This document shows, one piece after another, positions 8,509 to 15,980 of a DNA stretch of 64,000 nucleotides. The notes beneath the pieces are model-generated. The model had not been told where the DNA came from and did no database searches. It saw only the letters and a list, made by a program, of their open reading frames with translations. The stretch covers positions 62,001 through 126,000 of the forward strand of contig NZ_RBAH01000009.1 in the NCBI RefSeq assembly GCF_003626695.1. The letters are read 5' to 3'. This DNA comes from Paenibacillus ginsengarvi (GTDB lineage Bacteria; Bacillota; Bacilli; Paenibacillales; NBRC-103111). Each line of letters starts with the position of its first letter. Position 1 is the first letter of the stretch. A program made the translations under genes and the position numbers.

Positions 8509-10170
8509 ATGGATCGTTTTTTTGACGATACGGGAAGCGGCGTCCGCTTGGCGGGCACCGTGTTCGGCGGCCGGTACCGGATCGTCCGGCCGTTAGGGGA
8601 AGGCGGCATGAGCGCCGTTTATTTGGCGGAAGACTTGAAGCTGCCGGGCAAAAGATGGGCGGTCAAACGGACGCGCGAGTACGGCATCTCCGAGCTCTCC
8701 GCTTCGCGGGAAGCGGCGGTGCTTATGAAGCTGAGCCATCCTTATTTGCCTCATGTCGTCGACTTTTTTCCGCCGGATGAAGAAGGATACAGCCATCTCG
8801 TGATGGAATATATCGACGGCGTTACGCTGCAGCAATTGTTCGAGCAAAACGGGGGCGAGCTGCCGCTGCAAGCGCTCATTCGCTACGCGGTTCAGCTTTG
8901 CGAGCTGCTTCACTATTTGCACGGACTGGAGTCGGGACCGGTCATTTTTCGCGACATTAAGCCGTCGAACATCATGGTCGATACCCAGGATCATGTGCGT
9001 CTGATCGACTTTGGCATCGCCAGAAAGCATACGCCGGGGCGCGAGACGGATACGGTTGCGCTTGGGACGATCGGGTATGCCGCGCCTGAGCTGCTGGAGC
9101 AAGGATATTCCGACTATCGGTCGGATCTGTATTCGCTTGGAGCGACGCTGTACTACTTGCTCAGCGAAGGGCGTACGTTTCATGCCGCAAGGCAGCCGCT
9201 GGAGCTCTCCGGTCAGACTCGCGAGCGTATGGTGGCCGAGCTGGTGAACAAGCTGCTCGACGATAGGCCGGATAAACGGCCGCAATCGGCGGCCGAAGTG
9301 AAAGCGATGCTCGAGATGAGTCTGGAATCGGACAAGCCTCGGACTTATGCAGATTCCGTTAAGGATCAGGCTTCGCTGCACGAAGCGCGCCGAATCCGAA
9401 TTGTCGTTGGTGGCTTGTACGCGGGAGCGGGTGCGACCTTTACCGCCGTCGCGATCGCTTCGCTGCTGAGCGATGCGGGGGTCACGAATGCCGTCGTGGA
9501 ACATCCCGCCGTGCGGCCCGATCTGTACGGGCTGCTGGACGGCGAGCGGAATGCGCCAGCTAACTACGACTACTGGTCTGCGAGGCCGGACAGCGGCCGG
9601 ACCATTTGGCGCAGCGGTAGAACCGAATGGGTGGCGCTGCATCCGGACGAAGACAAGCTCCATCCCGTGCCGGTTCATCATCTCGAGCAGCGTCTGTTCC
9701 GGATTCACGCGGCGGTCACGATTCTCGATATCGGGGACCGGTGGCACGAGCCGGGCGTATCCGAGCTGCTGGATGAGTCCGATATCGTCGTCGCCGTTGC
9801 CGATCCGTTGCCGTCGCGCTGGATGCTGGCGTCGACGAGGGCGAACTGCGAGCTGCTGATGAAGAGGCACGAGATGATGAATAACGTACATTTTATCGCC
9901 AACAAGTCGATCTCGTTCAGCGGAGGCAAAGAATGGCTCGCCTCCTATCCGATCCGGCCGTCGGCCATCATCCCCGGCGTACCTCTGGAGGAAATCGTCC
10001 GCTGCTCCTGGAAAGGCGAGCCGGTGCAGCAGCAAGGAACGGTGAAGGCAACGCTTCAAAAAGCTCTGGGCCCGTGGCTTGGCCAGACTGTGCAGCCGAC
10101 CGGCAGGCGGGATAACGGACGGTTTGGCGGTGGGAACTGGCTCGGCAAATTTTTTTCGGCCCGCTCTTGA
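8509..10170 (+). CDS. Ser/Thr protein kinase fused to a degenerate CpaE/MinD-like domain
   Basis: The 553-aa protein has an N-terminal Hanks-type kinase (about residues 20-275): glycine loop GEGG (30-33), ATP lysine K53 in AVK, catalytic loop FRDIKPSN (D149, N154), DFG at D167 and the APE motif. The usual HRD is FRD. From about residue 295 a second domain resembles CpaE/TadZ ATPases, but its loop GGLYAGAGATF lacks the Walker lysines, so it is probably a non-hydrolysing scaffold. No transmembrane segment or PASTA repeats are seen. The gene heads the Tad pilus locus and pairs with an FHA protein at its far end, suggesting phosphothreonine signalling to pilus assembly. Confidence 0.85.
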   Translation: MDRFFDDTGSGVRLAGTVFGGRYRIVRPLGEGGMSAVYLAEDLKLPGKRWAVKRTREYGISELSASREAAVLMKLSHPYLPHVVDFFPPDEEGYSHLVMEYIDGVTLQQLFEQNGGELPLQALIRYAVQLCELLHYLHGLESGPVIFRDIKPSNIMVDTQDHVRLIDFGIARKHTPGRETDTVALGTIGYAAPELLEQGYSDYRSDLYSLGATLYYLLSEGRTFHAARQPLELSGQTRERMVAELVNKLLDDRPDKRPQSAAEVKAMLEMSLESDKPRTYADSVKDQASLHEARRIRIVVGGLYAGAGATFTAVAIASLLSDAGVTNAVVEHPAVRPDLYGLLDGERNAPANYDYWSARPDSGRTIWRSGRTEWVALHPDEDKLHPVPVHHLEQRLFRIHAAVTILDIGDRWHEPGVSELLDESDIVVAVADPLPSRWMLASTRANCELLMKRHEMMNNVHFIANKSISFSGGKEWLASYPIRPSAIIPGVPLEEIVRCSWKGEPVQQQGTVKATLQKALGPWLGQTVQPTGRRDNGRFGGGNWLGKFFSARS

Positions 10171-10194
10171 TCCAAAGGAATTGTATGGTATAAT
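10167..10194 (+). promoter_or_regulatory. Extended -10 SigA promoter for the Tad assembly operon
   Basis: TTGATC (10167-10172), 16 bases, then TGG-TATAAT with the hexamer at 10189-10194. It overlaps the kinase stop codon and lies 27 bases before a terminator-like hairpin. Confidence 0.65.
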
Positions 10195-10220
10195 CAGTAT
10201 AAATTTGAATTTGCTAGCGG

Positions 10221-10276
10221 AAGCACCGCAGACTACGGTATTGGATACCGTCGTTTGGGGTGCTTATTTGTTTTTT
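10221..10276 (+). terminator. Intrinsic terminator or attenuator in the Tad leader
   Basis: Outer arms AAGCACC (10221-10227) and GGTGCTT (10259-10265) enclose a second perfect stem, ACGGTAT (10235-10241), loop TGG, ATACCGT (10245-10251). A T-rich tract ATTTGTTTTTT follows. It may end the kinase transcript or attenuate the transcript that starts at the promoter just upstream. Confidence 0.75.
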
Positions 10277-10367
10277 CGCCCGGACTTGCCCGCGAGCATA
10301 CGCTTGCAGGTTCCGGTCACCGCCTGGCAAAGGCAAGCAGGCAAGCGTTCTCGGGAGGTGTTGGGCC

Positions 10368-10463
10368 TTGACCCGCAAGCAGGCGATCGCAGTTGCCATA
10401 GCCGGCGCCGTTGCCGGATTCGTATCGATCGCATCGGGGCTTTGGACGATGTATGGTCCTTGA
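10368..10463 (+). CDS. 31-aa single-pass membrane peptide of the Tad locus
   Basis: TTG 10368 follows GGGAGG by 9 bases and opens a 31-codon frame: a short basic start (TRKQ), a hydrophobic stretch AIAVAIAGAVAGFVSIASG, and the tail LWTMYGP. The ribosome binding site and the single clear membrane span argue that it is translated. It occupies the position where a CpaB/RcpC gene would be expected in many Tad loci, but is far too short to be one. The function is unknown. Confidence 0.5.
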   Translation: MTRKQAIAVAIAGAVAGFVSIASGLWTMYGP

Positions 10464-10492
10464 AATGAACCAAGAAGGAGGTGATGTTACTT

Positions 10493-11668
10493 ATGTCTGG
10501 CAGGTTGGAGCTTGTTATATACGATCGGGATGCTGGATATTTGAAGCTCCTGACGGAGTATATCCGCGAGACCGAATGGAGTCGCACGCTGACCGTCAAG
10601 CAGGCAACGAAGCCGGAAATGCTGCGTGAATATGCACAAGACGGAAGCGCGGCCCTCTATGTCGTTCATTCTGATTTTGGCGAAGCGGATACCGGATGGG
10701 GGTTCGTTATCCGTCTATACGAAACGAAGCAAGAAGCGGATGAGGCGGCACCCGGCATGCCGGGAATTTATAAATATCAGCCGCTGCACCAACTGCTTGG
10801 CCGTATTCTCGGTTTGTACCGGGCGCAGGCGGAATCCGTCAGAGCGTCTTCGACCGGAAGACGGACGCCGGTGTACACCGTGTTCTCAGCGGCAGGCGGC
10901 GTCGGGAAAACGACGATAGCGCAGCATATGGCCCGAGCGATTGCGGCACAAGGCGAGCGATGTCTGTACTGGAACATGGAGCTTGTCCCCGGTTCGGTAT
11001 TGCCGAAGGAAACGGACGGGGAGCAGGCTGCCCGGTTCGTATACGGGCTGCGGACGAATGCCGCTTGGACGACGGACAGCTTGAACGGCCTCCTTTACCG
11101 GGCGGAGCCGTATGGATTCGATTATTTTCCGGGGTTTCGCAAATTTCGGGAAACGATCGAGCTGACGGCGGAAGACGCAGGCAAACTGATCGGACATTTG
11201 AAGCAGCTTGGCCGCTATGACGCTATCGTTTTCGATTCGGATACATCCTTGGGCGAACGTGTACGGGGGACCCTGTCGCTTAGCGACGCTGTTCTCTGCA
11301 TCGTTACAGAGGACGGAGATTCAGCGGCCAGAAGCTTCAAGCTGCTTGCGGAATGGGAGGAGGCGTTCGGCGACGCCTCGTTGACGGACCGCAACAAATT
11401 GCGGTTCGTACTGAACAAGCATACCGGATCGGTATCAGGCACACTGCCTGCGCCCTCCGACATGACGCCATCCGCTGTGCCGCTTGCGGGGAAGCTGCCT
11501 TATGTGCCGGCATGGAAGCAGAAGCACGGGGCGTCCGGCAAGCCTTCGGCCGAACCGTTATTTACCGAAGGCATTGTAAGGCTTCTAAGCGAATTGCGCC
11601 GGACCGAAGGAGGGATGTCGAATGTCGATCGACTCGATTACGCGGACGCTTCGCGAAACGGTTCGTAA
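10493..11668 (+). CDS. tadZ: TadZ/CpaE-like pilus localisation ATPase
   Basis: The 391-aa protein starts at ATG 10493 after a near-perfect AAGGAGGTGA; the upstream GTG/ATG at 10481/10484 lie inside that site. The N-terminal about 110 residues resemble an atypical receiver (LVIYDRDAGYLKLLTEYI). They are followed by a ParA/MinD-type ATPase with deviant Walker A AAGGVGKTT (about residue 133) and the Walker B-like strand IVFDSDTS. TadZ/CpaE proteins position Tad pili at the membrane. The 3' end overlaps the TadA gene by 47 bases. It shares fold with the C-terminal half of the kinase, but here the P-loop is intact. Confidence 0.88.
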   Translation: MSGRLELVIYDRDAGYLKLLTEYIRETEWSRTLTVKQATKPEMLREYAQDGSAALYVVHSDFGEADTGWGFVIRLYETKQEADEAAPGMPGIYKYQPLHQLLGRILGLYRAQAESVRASSTGRRTPVYTVFSAAGGVGKTTIAQHMARAIAAQGERCLYWNMELVPGSVLPKETDGEQAARFVYGLRTNAAWTTDSLNGLLYRAEPYGFDYFPGFRKFRETIELTAEDAGKLIGHLKQLGRYDAIVFDSDTSLGERVRGTLSLSDAVLCIVTEDGDSAARSFKLLAEWEEAFGDASLTDRNKLRFVLNKHTGSVSGTLPAPSDMTPSAVPLAGKLPYVPAWKQKHGASGKPSAEPLFTEGIVRLLSELRRTEGGMSNVDRLDYADASRNGS

Positions 11669-12848
11669 CAAGATCGACTTGTCCGGGGCGCATTCGGACG
11701 AAAGCTTTACGCGTCTGATCGAAGAGACGGTGCTGGCTTATTCCGGCGAACGCTATTTGTCAGCCAGAGACCGGTTATCCGTAGTCAAGACGATATTCAA
11801 CTCGTTTCGAGGTCTCGATGTACTACAGCCGCTGATCGACAGCGGTGATATTACCGAGATCATGATCAATGCGCACGATGAAATATTCATTGAGCGTAAC
11901 GGCCGCATCGAGCGCCACACAGCGCAATTCGAATCCGCGGAAAAGCTGGAGGACGTCATTCAGACGATTGTGGCGAAAGTGAACCGGGTTGTCAACGAAT
12001 CGAGTCCGATTGTGGACGCCCGCCTGGCCGACGGGTCGCGCGTCAATGTCGTGCTTCCTCCGATTGCGTTGAAGGGGCCAGCGATGACGATCCGGAAATT
12101 TCCGGCAAGTCCGCTTTTGATGGGCGATCTCATCGCCCGCGGCGCCATAGACGGGCCAGCCGCCGATTTTTTGGCGACGCTCGTTAGGGCCAAATACAAT
12201 CTGTTTATCGGCGGCGGCACCGGTAGCGGGAAAACAACGTTTCTGAACGCGCTGTGCGCCTTCGTTCAGCCGGATGAGCGCATCATTACGATCGAGGATT
12301 CGGCCGAGCTGCAAATTCAAGGCGTGCCGAACTGGGTCCGGCTGGAAACGCGCAATGCCAACACGGAAGGCAAAGGGGCGATTACGATCCGCGAGCTCAT
12401 CCGCTCTTCGCTGCGGATGCGGCCGAACCGGATCATCGTCGGCGAGGTGCGCGGCGCCGAATGCTTTGATATGCTGCAAGCGATGAACACCGGTCATGAC
12501 GGCAGCTTGTCGACCGGCCATGCTAACTCGGTGGCGGATATGCTGAGCCGTCTGGAGACGATGGTACTGAGCGGAGGCGGCGCCTTGCCTGTCGAGGTTG
12601 TCCGCAAGCAGATCGATTCCGCGCTTGATGTAATGATCCATTTGACCCGGTTCCGCGACCGGAGCCGCAAAGTGACTGAAATTACCGAGCTGGCCGGATT
12701 TGAGAACGGCGAATATCGGCTTAACCCGCTGTATACGTTCGTCGAGACGGGCGAGGACGAAGCAGGCAACGTGATTGGCGGTCTGGTACCGACAGGGAAC
12801 AGACTGCAAAACGTGCAGAAGCTGAAGCTGTCCGGAATCGAAAGCTGA
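11622..12848 (+). CDS. tadA: TadA/CpaF pilus assembly ATPase
   Basis: A 408-aa secretion NTPase of the VirB11/GspE superfamily. Walker A is [10 protein letters not shown] (about residues 197-206), the Asp/Glu box lies in ITIEDSAEL, Walker B in IIVGEVRG (about residue 272) and the His box in LSTGHANS. It powers extension, and in Tad systems retraction, of the pilus from the cytoplasmic face of the membrane. The ribosome binding site GGAGGG lies 7 bases upstream, inside the end of the tadZ gene. Length and motifs match typical CpaF. Confidence 0.95.
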   Translation: MSIDSITRTLRETVRNKIDLSGAHSDESFTRLIEETVLAYSGERYLSARDRLSVVKTIFNSFRGLDVLQPLIDSGDITEIMINAHDEIFIERNGRIERHTAQFESAEKLEDVIQTIVAKVNRVVNESSPIVDARLADGSRVNVVLPPIALKGPAMTIRKFPASPLLMGDLIARGAIDGPAADFLATLVRAKYNLFIGGGTGSGKTTFLNALCAFVQPDERIITIEDSAELQIQGVPNWVRLETRNANTEGKGAITIRELIRSSLRMRPNRIIVGEVRGAECFDMLQAMNTGHDGSLSTGHANSVADMLSRLETMVLSGGGALPVEVVRKQIDSALDVMIHLTRFRDRSRKVTEITELAGFENGEYRLNPLYTFVETGEDEAGNVIGGLVPTGNRLQNVQKLKLSGIES

Positions 12849-12870
12849 ATGCTAACGAAAGGAGGAGCAC

Positions 12871-13761
12871 ATGCAGAGCATCCTTGTAGCGCTCGTTTGC
12901 GGCGCTGCGTCTTATGCCGTTTACTTGATGATCGTCAAGCTGAAAGGAACGACTATTTGGACGCGGTTTCAGGCGATGGAGAGCAAGCGGGACTTTTCGC
13001 GCCGCAAGCAAGCAGCGCCTTCCGGCAGCTACGACGAATACGCGATGTCCGTTTCGCAAACAACAACCGCATGCTTACTGGCGGGAATCGTATTGTCCGC
13101 CATAGGGTTTCTGTTCTATAAAAATATTGCGATATGCGCCGTCTTGTCGCTCGCCGCATTCTACTATCCGCGAATCAGGCGGAAGCAGCTTATCCACAAG
13201 CGGAAGGACGAACTGAGACAGCAGTTCAAGCATGCTTTGTATTCGTTATCCTCGGCATTGTCTGCAGGGAAATCAGTTGAGAACGCTTTTTTGGAGGCGC
13301 GCGGCGATCTGCGTCTGCTGTACCCCGATCAAGCGACCGATATGATCGTGGAGCTAGATCGCGTGAACCGGCGCACGGAGAACGGGGAGCCTGTAGAAAA
13401 ATCGCTGCTCGATTTCGGCCGGCGGAGCGGCATCGAGGATGTGCAGCAATTTGCGGAAGCTTTCGCCGCTTGCAAGCGGACCGGAGGCGATCTCGTCGAG
13501 GTCATGCGCCGCACCTCGAATCTGATCGGCGAGAAGATGGAGATCGAGCAGGATATTCGGGTTATGGTCGCGCAAAAAAGATTCGAGGCGAAAGCGCTCG
13601 GTTTCATCCCGTTCATCATCGTCGCCTTCCTGGCGTTCAGCTCGCCGGACTATATGGAGCCGCTCTACACGGGAGCGGGCCGGCTCATTATGACGGTCTC
13701 GCTAGTCATACTCGGGGCCAGCCAGTGGCTGGCGCACACCATTATGGATATCGGGACGTGA
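12871..13761 (+). CDS. tadB: TadB-like inner-membrane pilus assembly protein
   Basis: The 296-aa protein has an N-terminal anchor, a further membrane pair near residues 65-105, a central soluble T2SSF domain (HALYSLSSALSAGKSVENAF to MRRTSNLIGEKM), and two C-terminal membrane segments (ALGFIPFIIVAFLAF and LIMTVSLVILGASQW). This is the layout of TadB, which with TadC forms the membrane platform driven by TadA. The ribosome binding site is AAAGGAGG. Confidence 0.88.
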   Translation: MQSILVALVCGAASYAVYLMIVKLKGTTIWTRFQAMESKRDFSRRKQAAPSGSYDEYAMSVSQTTTACLLAGIVLSAIGFLFYKNIAICAVLSLAAFYYPRIRRKQLIHKRKDELRQQFKHALYSLSSALSAGKSVENAFLEARGDLRLLYPDQATDMIVELDRVNRRTENGEPVEKSLLDFGRRSGIEDVQQFAEAFAACKRTGGDLVEVMRRTSNLIGEKMEIEQDIRVMVAQKRFEAKALGFIPFIIVAFLAFSSPDYMEPLYTGAGRLIMTVSLVILGASQWLAHTIMDIGT

Positions 13762-13765
13762 AAAG

Positions 13766-14533
13766 ATGGATTTGCTCCGGCTTATGATTCCGCTGTCCGC
13801 AGCAATTGCGGCCAAGATCAGACTCGTGGAACGGCTGTCCTCCGGACGCTGGAATATTTATCGCAAAATGATCGGCTTGTACGGCGAAGACAGCGAACTG
13901 CGGCATACGAAACGGTTCGCGGCCGATCTCATATCGGTCGTTCTTCTGGGTCTGCTTGGCGTGGCCGCGATGGGGGCTGTGACCCGGGGCGATCCGTACG
14001 TGATCGTATCGATGGTTTCCCTTGTCGTGCTTGGCCCGCTCTTTATGATTCGTCGGCTGGATCGGCAGGTAGCCGGCAAAAGAAGAAAGCTTGTGATGGA
14101 GCTGCCGGAATTTTTGAACAAGCTGACGCTGCTTGTGAATGCCGGTGAAACGGTGCAAGGGGCGATTATCCGCTGTGCCGAATCCGAGCCGCCTGTACGC
14201 GGAGGCGGACCTTTGCAAGCCGAGCTTGCCATGCTGGCAAACCGGCTGCGTAATAACGAGTCGCTTCCGGTTGCGCTGGAGAAGCTCAGCAGACGATGCG
14301 GCATTGCCGAGATGTCGCTATTTACGACAACGGTGCTGATGAACTACAGGCGCGGCGGGGACGTGTTCGTCGTATCGCTGCGCTCGCTGAACCGGGATTT
14401 GTGGGAGAAGCGGAAGGCGATGACGCGCACGCTCGGCGAGGAAGCTTCGTCGAAGCTTATCTTTCCGATGCTACTGATCCTGCTTGCGGTTATGGCGATC
14501 GTCGCCGCCCCTGCGGTTATGCTAATGGATTAA
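13766..14533 (+). CDS. tadC: TadC-like inner-membrane pilus assembly protein
   Basis: A 255-aa T2SSF-domain protein. It has membrane segments near residues 55-95, a soluble helical domain beginning LVMELPEFLNKLTLLVNAGE, the motif TVLMNYRRGGDV, and a C-terminal span LIFPMLLILLAVMAIVAAPA. It begins 4 bases after tadB with a poor ribosome binding site, so translation is probably coupled. Known role: partner of TadB in the platform that accepts pilin subunits. Confidence 0.88.
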   Translation: MDLLRLMIPLSAAIAAKIRLVERLSSGRWNIYRKMIGLYGEDSELRHTKRFAADLISVVLLGLLGVAAMGAVTRGDPYVIVSMVSLVVLGPLFMIRRLDRQVAGKRRKLVMELPEFLNKLTLLVNAGETVQGAIIRCAESEPPVRGGGPLQAELAMLANRLRNNESLPVALEKLSRRCGIAEMSLFTTTVLMNYRRGGDVFVVSLRSLNRDLWEKRKAMTRTLGEEASSKLIFPMLLILLAVMAIVAAPAVMLMD

Positions 14534-14601
14534 GGAACTTTGACGGATTTACCGATCTGGCTGTTTTAAAGTTCCCAAAAACAAAAATGGAGGAAAACGG
14601 G

Positions 14602-14832
14602 ATGAACTTGAATACGCTCAAACAACAAATCATGCAGTTCTGGGAAGAGGAGGACGGGCTCGGCACGCTGGAGCTGCTGCTTATCGTAGCGGTGCTCGTC
14701 ATTGTAGCCGTAGCGTTCCGTAAATGGATTCTAGGCTTTATTAAGAAGCTTTTCGGCGAAGCGAATCAAGAGCTCGGGAGCACTGGGACGAAGGACTGCT
14801 TGACTTCGCCGGATTCTTGCAAAAGCCCATGA
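14602..14832 (+). CDS. flp: Flp-type pilin subunit
   Basis: The 76-aa protein starts at ATG 14602 with TGGAGGA 7 bases upstream; longer upstream frames have no support. The leader ends in EEEDG, and cleavage after this glycine would leave LGTLE, placing glutamate at +5 as in Flp (class IVb) pilins. A hydrophobic helix of about 17 residues (LLLIVAVLVIVAVAF) follows, then KKLFGEANQELG and a short tail with two cysteines. It is the only protein of pilin size in the locus, so it is the likely major subunit, processed by the prepilin peptidase at 18968. Confidence 0.85.
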   Translation: MNLNTLKQQIMQFWEEEDGLGTLELLLIVAVLVIVAVAFRKWILGFIKKLFGEANQELGSTGTKDCLTSPDSCKSP

Positions 14833-15893
14833 GGACTCGTCGCGTCGGCTCTCCCGCTATCGTCAGTTCAGCGGAGGCGCTTCGCAAACATGCGGCTACA
14901 CTGGCTCGTTCGGAAAAAGGCAGCTATACGCTGGAATCAGCGCTCATCTATCCGACGATTTTGATTGCAGTCGTTTCCCTTATATTCGTCAGCTTATTCG
15001 TTTACAAGCAGGCGAGTTTGTATGAGACCGCATCGGAGACGGCCGAGAGAGCCGCCTTCACTTGGGACAACTCGGGTAAAGATTTCGAATCCGGCTATGT
15101 GCTGCCGAATCGGCATGACGGGCTGTACTGGCGTACCGGAAGCGACGGTTTAAGCGGCATGTTTTCGTTTGGCGGCGGCTTCGGCTTGCAAAAGGTAGAG
15201 CTTCCGGCCGGCTCTAACGGCAATGTCTCATCCGCCGCCGCAGCACCGGCCGGGAAGCTTGCGAGGGCGGCGGGCGAGCTGCCTGGCCTTTTTGAAGGGG
15301 AACTGACGTATCGTCACGGCATTATCGACAGGGAAGTGACCGTACGCCTGGAGCAGACAGGAACGCTTCCCTTTATGGCCAAGACATGGATGCATTCGCG
15401 AATGGACGCGGAAGTGCGCAGCGTCGTGACAGAGCCGGCCGAGTTGATCCGCAGCATCGACTTTGTGCGAACGTTCGTCGTTCGCGTCAAAGACCTGCTC
15501 ACAAAGTCGAAGGCGGAGGAGATCGTTCCGGCTGAAGCGCTCCAGGAGGAGCAGCGGCGGCTTGTGTTTGCCCGCGCGGCCGAGGCTGCGGAATACGTAA
15601 GGGGCATTACCGGAGGAAAAGTGACGGAAGTGAAAGCGCCCAGCGGGCGAAGAATACTCGATGCGCTGGACGCCGACGGCCTCATGCATGAAGTGAAGCT
15701 CGGCTATACGTCCAAGTCGAAAGATATCGAGTCGCAAATCGTCAAGGACGTCGAGCTGATGCGGCAAAGCACGGAGGTGAAAGGAGCCGTATGGCACTTT
15801 TTCCGTAAGGAGAAGGACGGCAAGATCGGACCGTCCAAGCCGCTGCGGCAATATTTGGAACAGCAAGGCATTATAGTCGTCATTCATCAGTAA
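14829..15893 (+). CDS. TadE-like pseudopilin fused to a putative nuclease-toxin domain
   Basis: The 354-aa protein has its ATG inside the pilin stop (ATGA). Residues 28-60 form a class III prepilin signal and helix: EKG then SYTLE (Glu at +5), then a span to about residue 59. The middle (60-265) is a non-descript periplasmic-type region. The C-terminal about 85 residues change character: RRILDALDADG, HEVKLGYTS (E288-x-K290), QIVKDVEL, GAVWHFF, GPSKPL, GIIVVIH. That series matches, from memory, the restriction-endonuclease-fold toxin domain at the tips of Rhs/CDI-type polymorphic toxins. Predicted topology puts it outside the membrane. No immunity gene was recognised. The toxin assignment is inference. 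Confidence 0.75.
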   Translation: MRTRRVGSPAIVSSAEALRKHAATLARSEKGSYTLESALIYPTILIAVVSLIFVSLFVYKQASLYETASETAERAAFTWDNSGKDFESGYVLPNRHDGLYWRTGSDGLSGMFSFGGGFGLQKVELPAGSNGNVSSAAAAPAGKLARAAGELPGLFEGELTYRHGIIDREVTVRLEQTGTLPFMAKTWMHSRMDAEVRSVVTEPAELIRSIDFVRTFVVRVKDLLTKSKAEEIVPAEALQEEQRRLVFARAAEAAEYVRGITGGKVTEVKAPSGRRILDALDADGLMHEVKLGYTSKSKDIESQIVKDVELMRQSTEVKGAVWHFFRKEKDGKIGPSKPLRQYLEQQGIIVVIHQ

Positions 15894-15922
15894 CATTCGC
15901 TTATTTCATATCCAGAACTGAA

Positions 15923-15952
15923 CCCCCAAAAGTGAAAAAGCTTTTGAGGGGG
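15923..15952 (+). repeat. Hairpin inside the Tad operon
   Basis: CCCCCAAAAG (15923-15932) pairs with CTTTTGAGGGGG (15941-15952), with one bulged A. There is no following T-run. It lies between the pseudopilin-nuclease gene and the TadG-like gene, and may stabilise or partially segment the mRNA. Confidence 0.55.
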
Positions 15953-15980
15953 CTTCAAAACTCGCTGGGAGGCCGCCCGC

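Noticed and set aside
8593..10059. 488-codon minus-strand frame opposite the Tad kinase
   Set aside because: The plus-strand kinase has all catalytic motifs; the minus frame has shadow-type composition and no ribosome binding site that I could support.
11823..12809. 328-codon minus-strand frame opposite tadA
   Set aside because: tadA is unambiguous; this is its antisense shadow.
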